NCBI GenBank assembly: GCA_002841885.1
Contig: PHBE01000001.1
Location: 124,001 to 188,000, forward strand
From: Deltaproteobacteria bacterium HGW-Deltaproteobacteria-18
GTDB lineage: Bacteria > Desulfobacterota > Desulfovibrionia > Desulfovibrionales > Desulfomicrobiaceae
Length of the DNA: 64,000 bases
Direction of reading: 5' to 3'
Shown: positions 53,620 through 62,037 of the stretch, piece by piece
How the letters are laid out: every line of letters starts with the position of its first letter
How positions within the stretch are numbered: the stretch's first letter is position 1
The notes under the pieces: model-generated
What the model was told of the DNA's origin: nothing
Database searches by the model: none
The model's input: only the letters and a program-made list of their open reading frames with translations
Program-made: the position numbers and the translations under genes

Positions 53620-53801
53620 ACCGCGAAACACGCGAAAGGCGCGAAAAAATTCTTTTCACGGATGAGTGCTACGCCGTTCAAGGGGTAGTTTTTGATGTGT
53701 ACCGGGTCGACCTGCTCGTCAATTTCGGTACCTATCCCAAAGCTGAGATCATCAGGATAGCCAACACAAACTTTCGCGTTTTTCGCGCCTTTCGCGGTTA
53801 A
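53616..53801 (+). pseudogene. Internally deleted copy of the GxxExxY gene
   Basis: 61 residues. The first 26 or so (ILFTDECYAVQGVVFDVYR) match the start of the gene at 53813 and the last 30 (DLLVNFGTYPKAEIIRIANTNFRVFRAFRG) match its end. About 80 codons, including the GxxExxY motif and the nuclease-like core, are gone, by an in-frame deletion joining VYR to VDLLVNFG. It begins ATGAACCGCGAAACACGCG, a repeat seen around the sister gene. Probably inactive. Confidence 0.8.
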
Positions 53802-54275
53802 AACTCTCAGAAATGAAGCTCGAAACACACGAAAAGGTTCTTTTCCCTGATGAATGCTATGCCATTCAAGGGGCCGTGTTCGATGTGTACCGGGAGATGG
53901 GCTGTGGCTTTCTTGAAGCTGTTTATCAGGAGTGCCTCGAAAGGGAATTTCGACTGCGGCAACTATCATTCGAGGCCCAGAAAGAGCTTGTTCTTTCATA
54001 CAAGGGCGAACAACTTACCCAAACCTACAAGCCTGATTTTATCTGCTACGGCAAAATCATTGTCGAACTGAAGGCGGTCAAAGAAATCGCCCCAGAGCAT
54101 AAAGCCCAGCTCTTGAACTACCTGAAAGCAACCGGCCTGGAACTTGGCCTGCTCGTCAACTTCGGTAGCCATCCAAAGACCGAAATTGCCCGCATCGCCA
54201 ACACCAACTTTCGCGATTTTCGCGCCTTTCGCGGTTAGAACTCTCAGAAATGAACCGCGAAACACACGAAAGGGG
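53617..54275. repeat. Tandem duplication of a GxxExxY unit with inverted ends
   Basis: Units begin with a CGCGAAACAC(A/G)CGAAA block (53622, 54255; decayed at 53819) and end with TTTCGCGCCTTTCGCGGTT followed by ARAACTCTCAGAAATGA (ending near 53817 and 54252). The ends are inverted relative to each other (AACCGCGAAA versus TTTCGCGGTT). A related AACCGCGAAAAGCGCGAA stands before dinD (52712). Confidence 0.75.
53813..54238 (+). CDS. GxxExxY protein (PD-(D/E)xK-like)
   Basis: 141 residues. The motif GFLEAVYQECLERE gives GxxExxY; YKPDFICYGKIIVELKAV carries the D and ExK-like residues of a PD-(D/E)xK nuclease fold; LLVNFGSHPKTEIARI is the standard end. Function of the family is unknown; genes are scattered and mobile. 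The gene is bracketed by AACCGCGAAA-type sequences in opposite orientation at its two ends and sits next to a broken copy. GxxExxY genes in other genomes show similar surroundings. Confidence 0.87.
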   Translation: MKLETHEKVLFPDECYAIQGAVFDVYREMGCGFLEAVYQECLEREFRLRQLSFEAQKELVLSYKGEQLTQTYKPDFICYGKIIVELKAVKEIAPEHKAQLLNYLKATGLELGLLVNFGSHPKTEIARIANTNFRDFRAFRG

Positions 54276-54409
54276 GCAGATATCTGTTTGGCCCAGACAA
54301 CGATTCAAAACTTCACCAACCCTGGCACAGCTGTTACCAAGAGCATGAAAAGTTGCTGAAATTCGAGATCCGCTGCTGACATTTCCTCCGTAGGGCGCTA
54401 AAAAGCTCC

Positions 54410-55354
54410 ATGCTTCAGCCATCATTCGCTTTTTCATCCATCAGGCAGGACACCAACAGAAGCACCTGGCCGTCCGAGACACTCGGCCGCGCGCCGTAAA
54501 AGCCGTTCCTGCTCCTGGCCGTGCTGGACCTCATGGATGCAGGCAGGGTCACGGAAAACCGGATCGTTCCTGACCAGGACCTGACCGATGCGTTCATGCT
54601 CTACTGGAACGCCATCCTGCCCGACCGCCTGCGCCCGAGTATCCACCTGCCCTTTTTCTACCTGCAGACGGACGGCTTCTGGACCCTGCACCCCCTCCCC
54701 GGCAAGACGCTGCCTGCCACGGAACCATCCTCCTGGAAGAACGTGCGGGAACGCTACGCCTTCGCGTCCCTGGACGACGCAGCCTTCGAACAGATGCTGA
54801 ACCCGCTGACCCGCGTAACTGCCAGGCTGGACCTGATCCGCCGCTGCTTCGCCCCCGCGCTGGAAACAATCCTGCTCGACCTGGCCAATACCCAGGTCTC
54901 GGCCTTCAACTATGCCGACAAACTCCTCCGGGAAGCTCCGGCGGCCTTCGAAAAACCCGTGGAAAAACCCGTCCGCGACCAGGCGTTCCGCAGGGTCATC
55001 GTCAAGGTCTACGATCACCGCTGCGCCCTGTGCGGCATCCGCATCATTTCCCCGGACAGCAGCACCGCGGTTGACGCAGCCCACATCAAGACATGGGCCA
55101 TCTCCCATGATGACAGCCCCACCAATGGTCTGGCCCTGTGCAAGCTCTGCCACTGGACCTTCGACAGCGGGCTGGTGGGTTTCGATGACGACTACCGCGT
55201 CATCGTGGCTCGTTCGATAGCACGGGACGGCAACCTGCCGGGGCATATCCAGCAGTTTGCGCACCGGCCCATGATCCTGCCAGAGAGGGAATGCTATTAC
55301 CCTGCGACGGAGAATCTGGCGTGGCACCGGCATCAGTACGGGCTTGGTGGATGA
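54410..55354 (+). pseudogene. HNH restriction-type endonuclease gene interrupted by one stop codon
   Basis: Continuing one frame from ATG 54410 reads SIRQDTNRSTWPSETLGRAP, then TAA at 54497-54499, then KPFLLLAVLDLMDAGRV and on without break to 55354. In relatives the interrupted place is usually RAP(H/Y)KP, so a single base change made a Tyr or His codon into a stop. The downstream part carries an HNH site (CALCGIRI, VDAAHIKTW, NGLALCKLCHWTFD) at about residues 170-230. A GTG at 54521 could restart translation of a 277-residue protein lacking the N terminus, so residual activity is possible. Confidence 0.7.
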
Positions 55355-55588
55355 TCGCGTCAACCCTTATGCATGGGAAATATCCAACCAATTTCAGTAT
55401 TGAGCCAAAGCCTGTATGACGCCGCCAAAAAATTCAGCAACTCAAATGCAGCTCACTCAAACGTCTTACAGCCTATTATTCTTGACAGTTCTGAATACTT
55501 AAGGCTTATTTTTCGCTGGCAAAAGTTACCCAACCAGATCCCAGGCGAATGAATTTACAGCGCACTCTCTCATATTGACTGTCAGCAT

Positions 55589-56014
55589 ATGGACAACAAT
55601 TCCCAAACCGCAGGTAAGCACATTCACGTAACATGCGCCATCATCGAGCGCGAGGGGCGCGTGCTCGCGACCCAGCGCAGCGCAGCCATGAACATGCCCC
55701 ACAAGTGGGAATTTCCCGGCGGCAAGATTGATCCAGGCGAAACAGCCGAGGAATGTCTGCGCCGCGAACTGCTGGAGGAAATCGGAATTCAGGCCCGCAT
55801 TGGACGCAGCCTTCCTGCCAGCACTCATCAGTATCCAACATTCACAATCACCCTCTACCCCTTCGTCTGCGCCATTGAAGAAGGCGAAATCTTCCTCCAT
55901 GAACACGCCGCGTTGCTCTGGCTGCCGCCAAGCCAATTGCACACCCTGGACTGGGCCGAGGCCGATATTCAGGTGTTAGCGGCGTATTTGTCCACAAACG
56001 GCGGAAAGTCCTGA
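55589..56014 (+). CDS. NUDIX hydrolase (MutT-like), partner of the helicase
   Basis: 141 residues. Nudix box GKIDPGETAEECLRRELLEEIG fits GX5EX7REUXEEXGU, and WEFPGGK precedes it. Usual size of 8-oxo-dGTP or (deoxy)nucleoside triphosphate pyrophosphohydrolases. Its stop overlaps the helicase start by one base (TGATG), so both are one translational unit. I recall that NUDIX genes often pair with DUF3427 helicases. The substrate in this pairing is not known to me. It may be a nucleotide signal or a damaged nucleotide rather than housekeeping 8-oxo-dGTP. Confidence 0.87.
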   Translation: MDNNSQTAGKHIHVTCAIIEREGRVLATQRSAAMNMPHKWEFPGGKIDPGETAEECLRRELLEEIGIQARIGRSLPASTHQYPTFTITLYPFVCAIEEGEIFLHEHAALLWLPPSQLHTLDWAEADIQVLAAYLSTNGGKS

Positions 56015-59000
56015 TGCGACACCCGGTGGCAGGAATCTACGATGCGCTTCTTGATGAACTGCTGCGCGAGTCGCTGGATCGGCACCCGGAACTGCGGACG
56101 ATCTTTGGCAAGATCGATCAGGAAGAGTTACCGAGCCGTTATGCCGCCTTTGTCGCCAAAGTGCTGGAGCAGGCTCTGCGTGAAGAATCGGATCCGCTGC
56201 GTCGGCTGGCCTTGTGCAACGAAATACTCGGACAGGTCGCCAGTCAACCGGGTAAGGAGCACCTTCGCAAGCACTGCCTAATCCCGGAACAAAAACCTCT
56301 TCTTCTTGAAATTACCCCGCCAAACTTCGGCAAATCCGGCATTCCTCGCCCGCACACGTCCCTCTCGGAAAGCAGTCTATTTACAGGTTCACCCCAGGAA
56401 CCTCAGCTTGCCCATGAACTCAATGAGGAAATGCGCTCGGCAGATGGCGTGGATATCCTGCTCTCGTTCATCAAGTGGTCCGGCCTTCGCCTCCTGATGG
56501 CCTCGTTTGAGGATTTGCGTGCACGGCGCATTCCGGTTCGCGTGATCACCACGTCGTATATGGGGGCATCAGATGCCAGGGCGGTGGAATGGCTTGCAGC
56601 CCTCCCAAACGTGCAGGTGCGCGTTTCCTACGACACGGAGCGCACCAGACTGCACGCAAAGGCATACCACTTCCTGCGTCATACCGGATTTTCAACGGCC
56701 TACATCGGTTCGGCCAACATGTCGCACGCCGCCATTACCAGCGGCTTGGAGTGGAATCTCAAGATTACCGCCCAGGACATGGGGCATATACTGGAAAAAT
56801 TCTCCATCGAGTTTGAAACGTACTGGAATAGCCGCGAGTTCATCCCCTTCGACCCGCAGAACCCGGCCCTATTTCGCACAGCCATCGCGCGGGCGAGAAA
56901 CCCGCAGACCAATGCTCCGACAGTCTTCTTCGATCTTTGCCCCCATCCTTTCCAGGAGCGCATCCTTGAGGCGCTGCACAGGGAGCGCTCTCTTCATGAC
57001 CGATGGAAGAATCTGGTGATTGCCGCCACGGGCACAGGCAAAACGGTGATCACTGCGTTCGATTTCAAACGGTTTTATGAAGAAAACGGCCGCCAAGCAA
57101 AATTGCTCTTTGTGGCCCACCGACAGGAAATCCTGCAGCAAGCCATGGCTACGTTCCGTCAGGTCTTGAGAGACCAGAATTTTGGAGAATTACAGGTTGG
57201 CACTCATGAGGCAGGCCGAATGGAGCATCTGTTCTGCTCCATCAACATGCTCTCAACGCGACGTCTGTGGGAACTCGTTGGTCCGACTTTTTATGACTAT
57301 ATCGTCATAGACGAAGCACATCACGGTGTAGCCAACAGCTACAGGCCAGTTTTCGACCACTTCGACCCAAAGGTCCTGCTCGGCCTTACGGCAACGCCGG
57401 AGCGCATGGATGGCGGCAACGTGGCGGCGGATTTCGGCAATCGTTTCGCTGCAGAAATCCGCCTTCCCGAGGCCTTGGAAGAAAAACTTCTCTGCCCTTT
57501 CCACTACTTCGGTGTTGCCGACCCCATCGCCATCAATGGTGACCAGTTCTGGAGCAATGGCCGATATGATGAATCCGCCCTCGAGAATGTCTACGTTCTG
57601 GATGAGGTCCGCGCCCAGCAGCGCCTGGAAACGATCATATCCGCCCTGCATCGCTATGAACCCGAGTTGCATGCCCTCAAAGGAATCGGATTCTGTGTCA
57701 CGATCCGGCATGCGCAGTTTATGGCCGAACAACTCAGCCTGCGCGGCCTGCCGTCTGCGGCCTTTGTCTCCGGCCTGGATGGACACGCATGCGCTGAACT
57801 TTTGAACAAACTGAAAAATGGCGCTCTCACGTTCCTGTTCACAGTCGACAAACTCAGTGAAGGCGTGGAAGTGCCCGAGGTCAATACGATCCTTTTTTTG
57901 CGTCCGACCGAGAGCCTGACCGTGTTTTTGCAGCAACTCGGTCGCGGTCTGCGCCACGCCCCGGAGAAAGACTGTCTCACGGTCCTCGATTTTGTCGGCC
58001 AAGCGCACCGCCGGTTCCGCGCGGACAGCAAATTCAAGGCCCTCCTTCCCAGGCATCGTTTTGCCATCGACAAGGAGGTGGAGCTCGATTTCCCGCATCT
58101 TCCAGCCGGCTGCTCCATCCAGCTTGACCGGCTTTCGCGGGAATACGTTCTGGAGAATATCAAGGAGAACCTGAGACGCCTTGCCGTTCAAGTTCCCGAA
58201 CGACTCCAGTCTTTCACCAGCGAGACGGATCAGGACCTGACCTTCAGCAACTTCATCCGTCACCACGACTACGAACCGGAAGTGCTGCTGGCCAGGGAAA
58301 CATGGAGCGGGTGGAAGGCAAAAGCGCAACTGGGGCCGATTCCCACCGATCCCGATTTCAACAGGCTGAAGAAGGCATTGATTCGCGCAGCATTCGTCAG
58401 CGGCCCTCATGAAGCCGCGCTCTATCGCCGGATTCTCAGCAAGATCAGGGATGGAAATATGCGTGAGGCAGTATCTCTGGCCGGTGAGTCTGCCTTCCTC
58501 ATTTACTATCGTATCTGGGGCGACAGAGGGGAGAAAGCTGGCATTGCCACACTTGAAGAGGCCTTCTCGCGATTGGCGGCAAACCCGACGATTTGCGCAG
58601 ATCTGGATGAAATATTGGCATGGTCGCAGGAAGCCAGCCATGCAGCAGGCCAGAAAATGCAGCTTCCCTATGCCTGCCCGCTGGAACTGCATGCCTTTTA
58701 CGGCATCAAGGAGATCCAGGCGGCCCTCGGTAAAGCAACTTTGGAATCAGCCGGTCAGACCGGTGTAGGCGTGCTGCATTTCGCCGAAATCAAAACCTAC
58801 GCACTGCTTGTGACCTTCCAAAAAACTGAAAAAGAGTTTTCGCCAAGCACCATGTACGCAGACTACCCGATCAGTCGCGAACTGCTGCATTGGGAGTCCC
58901 AGGCCAACACCGCCCAGCATCACGCTGACGGCCAGAACCTGATCCATCACAAAGCCCGAGGGTACACGATCCTTGTCTTTGCCCGCGGTCAGAAGAAAAG

Positions 59001-59142
59001 AAACGGCGTCACCGCCCCTTTCACATGTCTGGGGCCAGTGCAGCTGATCAAATTCGAGAGTGAACGACCGATTATAATGACGTGGTGTCTGGATTATCCG
59101 ATGCCCGTCGAGATGTTTGAAGATAACAAGAAAGGCGGTTGA
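56014..59142 (+). CDS. PLD-nuclease / SF2 helicase / DUF3427 protein, probable phage defence
   Basis: 1042 residues. N-terminal helical part (1-110); phospholipase-D-like domain (about 130-275) with H214-A-K216 and GSAN 232-235, one HKD motif, so probably dimeric; SF2 helicase with Walker A AATGTGKT at 337-344, DEAH at 433-436, TATPER at 459-464 and motif VI QQLGRGLR at 640-647; C-terminal DUF3427 (about 770-1035). The set resembles restriction-like defence nucleases that move on DNA and cut. All motifs look intact. It follows the NUDIX gene by overlap and lies in a decaying defence island. Confidence 0.88.
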   Translation: MRHPVAGIYDALLDELLRESLDRHPELRTIFGKIDQEELPSRYAAFVAKVLEQALREESDPLRRLALCNEILGQVASQPGKEHLRKHCLIPEQKPLLLEITPPNFGKSGIPRPHTSLSESSLFTGSPQEPQLAHELNEEMRSADGVDILLSFIKWSGLRLLMASFEDLRARRIPVRVITTSYMGASDARAVEWLAALPNVQVRVSYDTERTRLHAKAYHFLRHTGFSTAYIGSANMSHAAITSGLEWNLKITAQDMGHILEKFSIEFETYWNSREFIPFDPQNPALFRTAIARARNPQTNAPTVFFDLCPHPFQERILEALHRERSLHDRWKNLVIAATGTGKTVITAFDFKRFYEENGRQAKLLFVAHRQEILQQAMATFRQVLRDQNFGELQVGTHEAGRMEHLFCSINMLSTRRLWELVGPTFYDYIVIDEAHHGVANSYRPVFDHFDPKVLLGLTATPERMDGGNVAADFGNRFAAEIRLPEALEEKLLCPFHYFGVADPIAINGDQFWSNGRYDESALENVYVLDEVRAQQRLETIISALHRYEPELHALKGIGFCVTIRHAQFMAEQLSLRGLPSAAFVSGLDGHACAELLNKLKNGALTFLFTVDKLSEGVEVPEVNTILFLRPTESLTVFLQQLGRGLRHAPEKDCLTVLDFVGQAHRRFRADSKFKALLPRHRFAIDKEVELDFPHLPAGCSIQLDRLSREYVLENIKENLRRLAVQVPERLQSFTSETDQDLTFSNFIRHHDYEPEVLLARETWSGWKAKAQLGPIPTDPDFNRLKKALIRAAFVSGPHEAALYRRILSKIRDGNMREAVSLAGESAFLIYYRIWGDRGEKAGIATLEEAFSRLAANPTICADLDEILAWSQEASHAAGQKMQLPYACPLELHAFYGIKEIQAALGKATLESAGQTGVGVLHFAEIKTYALLVTFQKTEKEFSPSTMYADYPISRELLHWESQANTAQHHADGQNLIHHKARGYTILVFARGQKKRNGVTAPFTCLGPVQLIKFESERPIIMTWCLDYPMPVEMFEDNKKGG

Positions 59143-59668
59143 GAATCATGACAACGGGAGACGTCATGGACTGAGGGACAAAGCATCTTCGACTACCGGT
59201 CTCGATCCGGACTGCAACACCTGGGGCAACGCCACGCACACCCTTCCGTATTGGGAGGACGCCCATCGCTCCATGATCGCAACCGGCTGCCCAACGACAA
59301 GCGAGCATTCTGGATTCTTCGACAAGGGCGCCATACAAGCCACCATCAACACCATCCACAACCTCTGCCTGGGCTGGCTCCGGGAAGAATACGACCGAAG
59401 CAGGCAGCGGCCGAAACAGCTCGTCAGCTTGCACGGTATCGAGGAGAGCAGAGAGGGACAGGCCAACAACTATTCCTGCTTCAAGGATGCTTGAATAAGA
59501 GGATGTCCACGATCCGTGCGCCCGTCGCTACTCATGCGACAGCCTTCAGGTACGGGCGCATGACCCTGGACACCCGGTCGGCTTCGGCAACCTGCATCAG
59601 TTAGCGTTTAACCCTGTCGGGAGCACAGAGGGCTTTCGTATCCAGGCGCTTTCTGAACTGCAGCAGGA
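59143..59668. other. Gene-remnant region after the helicase
   Basis: 527 bases without a credible intact gene. A plus-strand frame reaching 59494 reads LDPDCNTWGNATHTLPYWEDAHRS...INTIHNLCLGWLREEYDR and looks coding in composition, but has no start of its own. A second one (59499-59672) ends GFGNLHQLAFNPVGSTEGFR...ALSELQQD and starts right after a stop. I recognise neither. They look like decayed gene ends. Confidence 0.4.
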
Positions 59669-60646
59669 TTAAGCGAGGAAGCCCTTTTGCAACTCCAGGC
59701 GGGATTCATGTCCCGCAGCCAAAAGTACCATGAGTTTGATTCGCGCCTTCAAGCTCGTGTAGTCATGCCCGAGGATCACGCCCCTCGATTGCAGGTCTCT
59801 GACACCTCCGGCAAAATCGTACACGGGATAGACACGCCCCTGGCCGCAGTTGGTGGTGATGACTACGTGCACGCCCTTGTCAACCGCCCGCTGCACCGCA
59901 TTCATACAACCAGGGGGAACATGTCCACGCCCCAGGCCCTCAAGAACAATGCCCGACACGCCGGAGTCCGTGCAAAAGTCGATGATCTTACCGTCGCACC
60001 CCAAATACGCCTTGATGATATCAACCCGCCCCAACGTTCCGGTCAGTTCGTAATGTACACGTTGGACCGGATTCTGGGTCATGAAGCATTCTCCATTGTC
60101 TACATAACCGAGTTGGCCAAAGCCGGGAGATGTGAAGGCCTGTACGTTGTACGCGTGCATCTTGCGAACGTGCCTCGCGCTGTACACCCCTTCGTTGAAG
60201 ACAACGAGCACCCCAATTCCCTTACAATCAGGAGAGGCTGCGACTGCAATGGCATCACGGATGTTGGTATAGGCATCCGTACCCTCCCCGCAAGGCGTTC
60301 GCTGTGCGCCGGTAAAGACCACAGGTTTTATCGACTCGAGAATCAGGTCCATGAAATATGACGATTCTTCGAGCGTGTCCGTACCATGCGTTACGACAAC
60401 GCCATCGACGTCGGGATCGTTTATGTGGTGGAGAATCCTGTCGCGCAATTTGAGCAGTTTATCGAAGTCCATAGCGTTGCTCGGCACTTGAAAGACGGAC
60501 TCGACCTCAATTTCCGCGACAGGCCTGACACGATCCCTGTCAACGAGTTGCTCTCCAGACATGGCACCAGCCATATAGAGTCCTGAAATTTCGTTTTTTA
60601 TGCTGGCAATAGTTCCGCCAGTGGTGAGAACTGCTATTTTGTTCAT
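59669..60646 (-). CDS. L-asparaginase
   Basis: 325 residues of the asparaginase/glutaminase family: IAVLTTGGTIAS with the first catalytic Thr, and VVVTHGTDTLEESSYFMDL with the second Thr-Asp-Lys triad region; QRTPCGEGTDAYTNI also conserved. No signal peptide, so cytosolic. Hydrolyses L-asparagine to aspartate and ammonia. ATG 60646 has GGAG 6 bases upstream. Its end overlaps the remnant frame on the other strand by a few bases. A small membrane ORF lies just upstream. Confidence 0.92.
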   Translation of the reverse strand: MNKIAVLTTGGTIASIKNEISGLYMAGAMSGEQLVDRDRVRPVAEIEVESVFQVPSNAMDFDKLLKLRDRILHHINDPDVDGVVVTHGTDTLEESSYFMDLILESIKPVVFTGAQRTPCGEGTDAYTNIRDAIAVAASPDCKGIGVLVVFNEGVYSARHVRKMHAYNVQAFTSPGFGQLGYVDNGECFMTQNPVQRVHYELTGTLGRVDIIKAYLGCDGKIIDFCTDSGVSGIVLEGLGRGHVPPGCMNAVQRAVDKGVHVVITTNCGQGRVYPVYDFAGGVRDLQSRGVILGHDYTSLKARIKLMVLLAAGHESRLELQKGFLA

Positions 60647-60670
60647 ACATTTCTCCATGATGGATATGCA

Positions 60671-60784
60671 CTATAAAGATGTGGCCAGCAACTGCTGCAC
60701 AAAGGCGAAAATCACGAACATGACGGCGTAGACAAGAAAAAAGGGCACGATGTCCTTGAAGAAATGATTGCCTTGAAAATTCAT
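60671..60784 (-). CDS. Small membrane protein or truncated transporter end
   Basis: 37 residues: NHFFKDIVPFFLVYAVMFVI followed by FAFVQQLLATSL, one strong membrane helix (about 11-33). No good ribosome site, and the family 2 repeat begins six bases upstream of its ATG. So it could be the last helix of a permease gene cut off by the repeat, a common partner of asparaginase, or a true small membrane protein. It ends 24 bases before the asparaginase start. Confidence 0.4.
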   Translation of the reverse strand: MNFQGNHFFKDIVPFFLVYAVMFVIFAFVQQLLATSL

Positions 60785-60790
60785 AATTCG

Positions 60791-60912
60791 CAGACCGCTG
60801 AAATAAATGGCGAGATGCCGGAAAGCGAAAAAATCCAGAACACGCGATCATGAGGATACATAAGCGGTCTGGATTTTTTCGCTGGCGCAACAGATCGCCT
60901 TTTGGGCAGCCT
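60791..60912. repeat. Long inverted repeat, family 2, copy B
   Basis: 122 bases: left end CAGACCG, right end CAGCCTG, and a perfect inner stem GCGAAAAAATCCAG / CTGGATTTTTTCGC. It shares GATACATAAG, GGTCTGGATTTTTTCGCTG and CAGAT-GCC blocks with copy A at 48518. It sits 10 bases past the end of the M20 gene and could act as its terminator. Confidence 0.8.
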
Positions 60913-60921
60913 GCTCACGGC

Positions 60922-62037
60922 CTATGCACCACCCCAGTCGCGGCAGAGATCGAGATACATGTGCATGGCGGCGTCGATCTGCCGGACTTCGCAGTGTTCG
61001 TCCGTGCGATGGGCCAAGCCCGGATCGCCCGGGCCGAGGATGATTATGGGCATGTTCGGCAGGGCCTGACGAAAGGCGGAAGCGTCGGTGAAGAACTGCA
61101 CGGTCTCGATACCCGGAGCGGTGTTCAGATGCCCGCGCAGCAATTCGAAGCTGCGGCGCACCCAGGGGTCGTCAGCCTCGGTCCAAACAGCCGGAATATC
61201 CAGCAGCGTGTCAAATTCCACGTCCGGTCCCGCTGTCCGGGCCAGACGCGCGATCAACTCCTGTCCGGTCATGCCGGGCAGGGTGCGCAGATCCATGGTG
61301 AAGATCGCCTTGTCGGGCACGGAGTTGGTGTTCTGCCCGGCGCACAGGGTGTTTATGCTCATGGTCGCCGGACCGAGATGCACATGAGGCGCCTGGCCCA
61401 ACTCCATGGCCCGCAGACGCGCGATAGCGTCAACGGCCTTGTACAGGGCATTATCCCCCAGTTCGGGCATTGAACCATGAGCCGTTTTGCCCGCAGTGCG
61501 TCCCTGCAGCCACAGGGCGCCCTTGTGCCCCAACAGAGGCCGGTTGCGACTCGGCTCGCAGACCACCATGGCGCCGGGACGTCCCAGCAACTCCGGGTTT
61601 GCGGCCAGGCGAAAGGAACCCTGACATCCTGTTTCCTCGCCGCCACAGACAAAAAGGGCGACCTCCCCCGGTACCTTCTCCGCAGCAGCGGCCATGGCTG
61701 CGCAGCACATGGCTGCGATGCCACTCTTCATGTCGCTGGCTCCACGGCCATAAAGCAACCCGTCATGAACTTCCGCGCCAAAGGGCGGCCGGATCCAGGC
61801 TGCATTGCCAAGGGGCACGGTATCGATGTGCCCGGCAAAACACAGGGACGTGTCCGTCGCCCCACGGTTATACCGGGCCACGAGACTGCCCCGCCCCTCC
61901 CCAAACAGATCCAGAGTCACCTCGAACCCGGCATCCCCCAGGAGACTTTCGAGATGACGCAGAGCCTTCTCTTCGCCCCCCGGAGGATTGCAGGTGTCGA
62001 TGCCGATGAGTTCGCGGGTCAGCCGGAGCGGATCCAT
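60922..62037 (-). CDS. M20 metallohydrolase (ArgE/DapE/acylase type)
   Basis: 371 residues. FAGHIDTVPLG (metal ligand H and D), GRGASDMKSGIAAM (bridging D), CGGEETGCQGS (catalytic EE), and C-terminal RTDEHCEV (last metal His). The lid domain is present (KTAHGSMPELG). Removes an acyl or similar group from an amino acid. Starts at ATG 62037 (TGATG overlap with DUF1989; GGGAGG upstream). The operon also imports an amino-acid-like solute, so uptake and deacylation of an N-acylated or N-carbamoyl amino acid is a fair guess. Confidence 0.88.
   Translation of the reverse strand: MDPLRLTRELIGIDTCNPPGGEEKALRHLESLLGDAGFEVTLDLFGEGRGSLVARYNRGATDTSLCFAGHIDTVPLGNAAWIRPPFGAEVHDGLLYGRGASDMKSGIAAMCCAAMAAAAEKVPGEVALFVCGGEETGCQGSFRLAANPELLGRPGAMVVCEPSRNRPLLGHKGALWLQGRTAGKTAHGSMPELGDNALYKAVDAIARLRAMELGQAPHVHLGPATMSINTLCAGQNTNSVPDKAIFTMDLRTLPGMTGQELIARLARTAGPDVEFDTLLDIPAVWTEADDPWVRRSFELLRGHLNTAPGIETVQFFTDASAFRQALPNMPIIILGPGDPGLAHRTDEHCEVRQIDAAMHMYLDLCRDWGGA

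Noticed and set aside
51785-59672. Integrated prophage or integrative element at the tRNA
   Set aside because: No integrase, no phage structural genes and no second copy of the tRNA 3' end could be found in the window.
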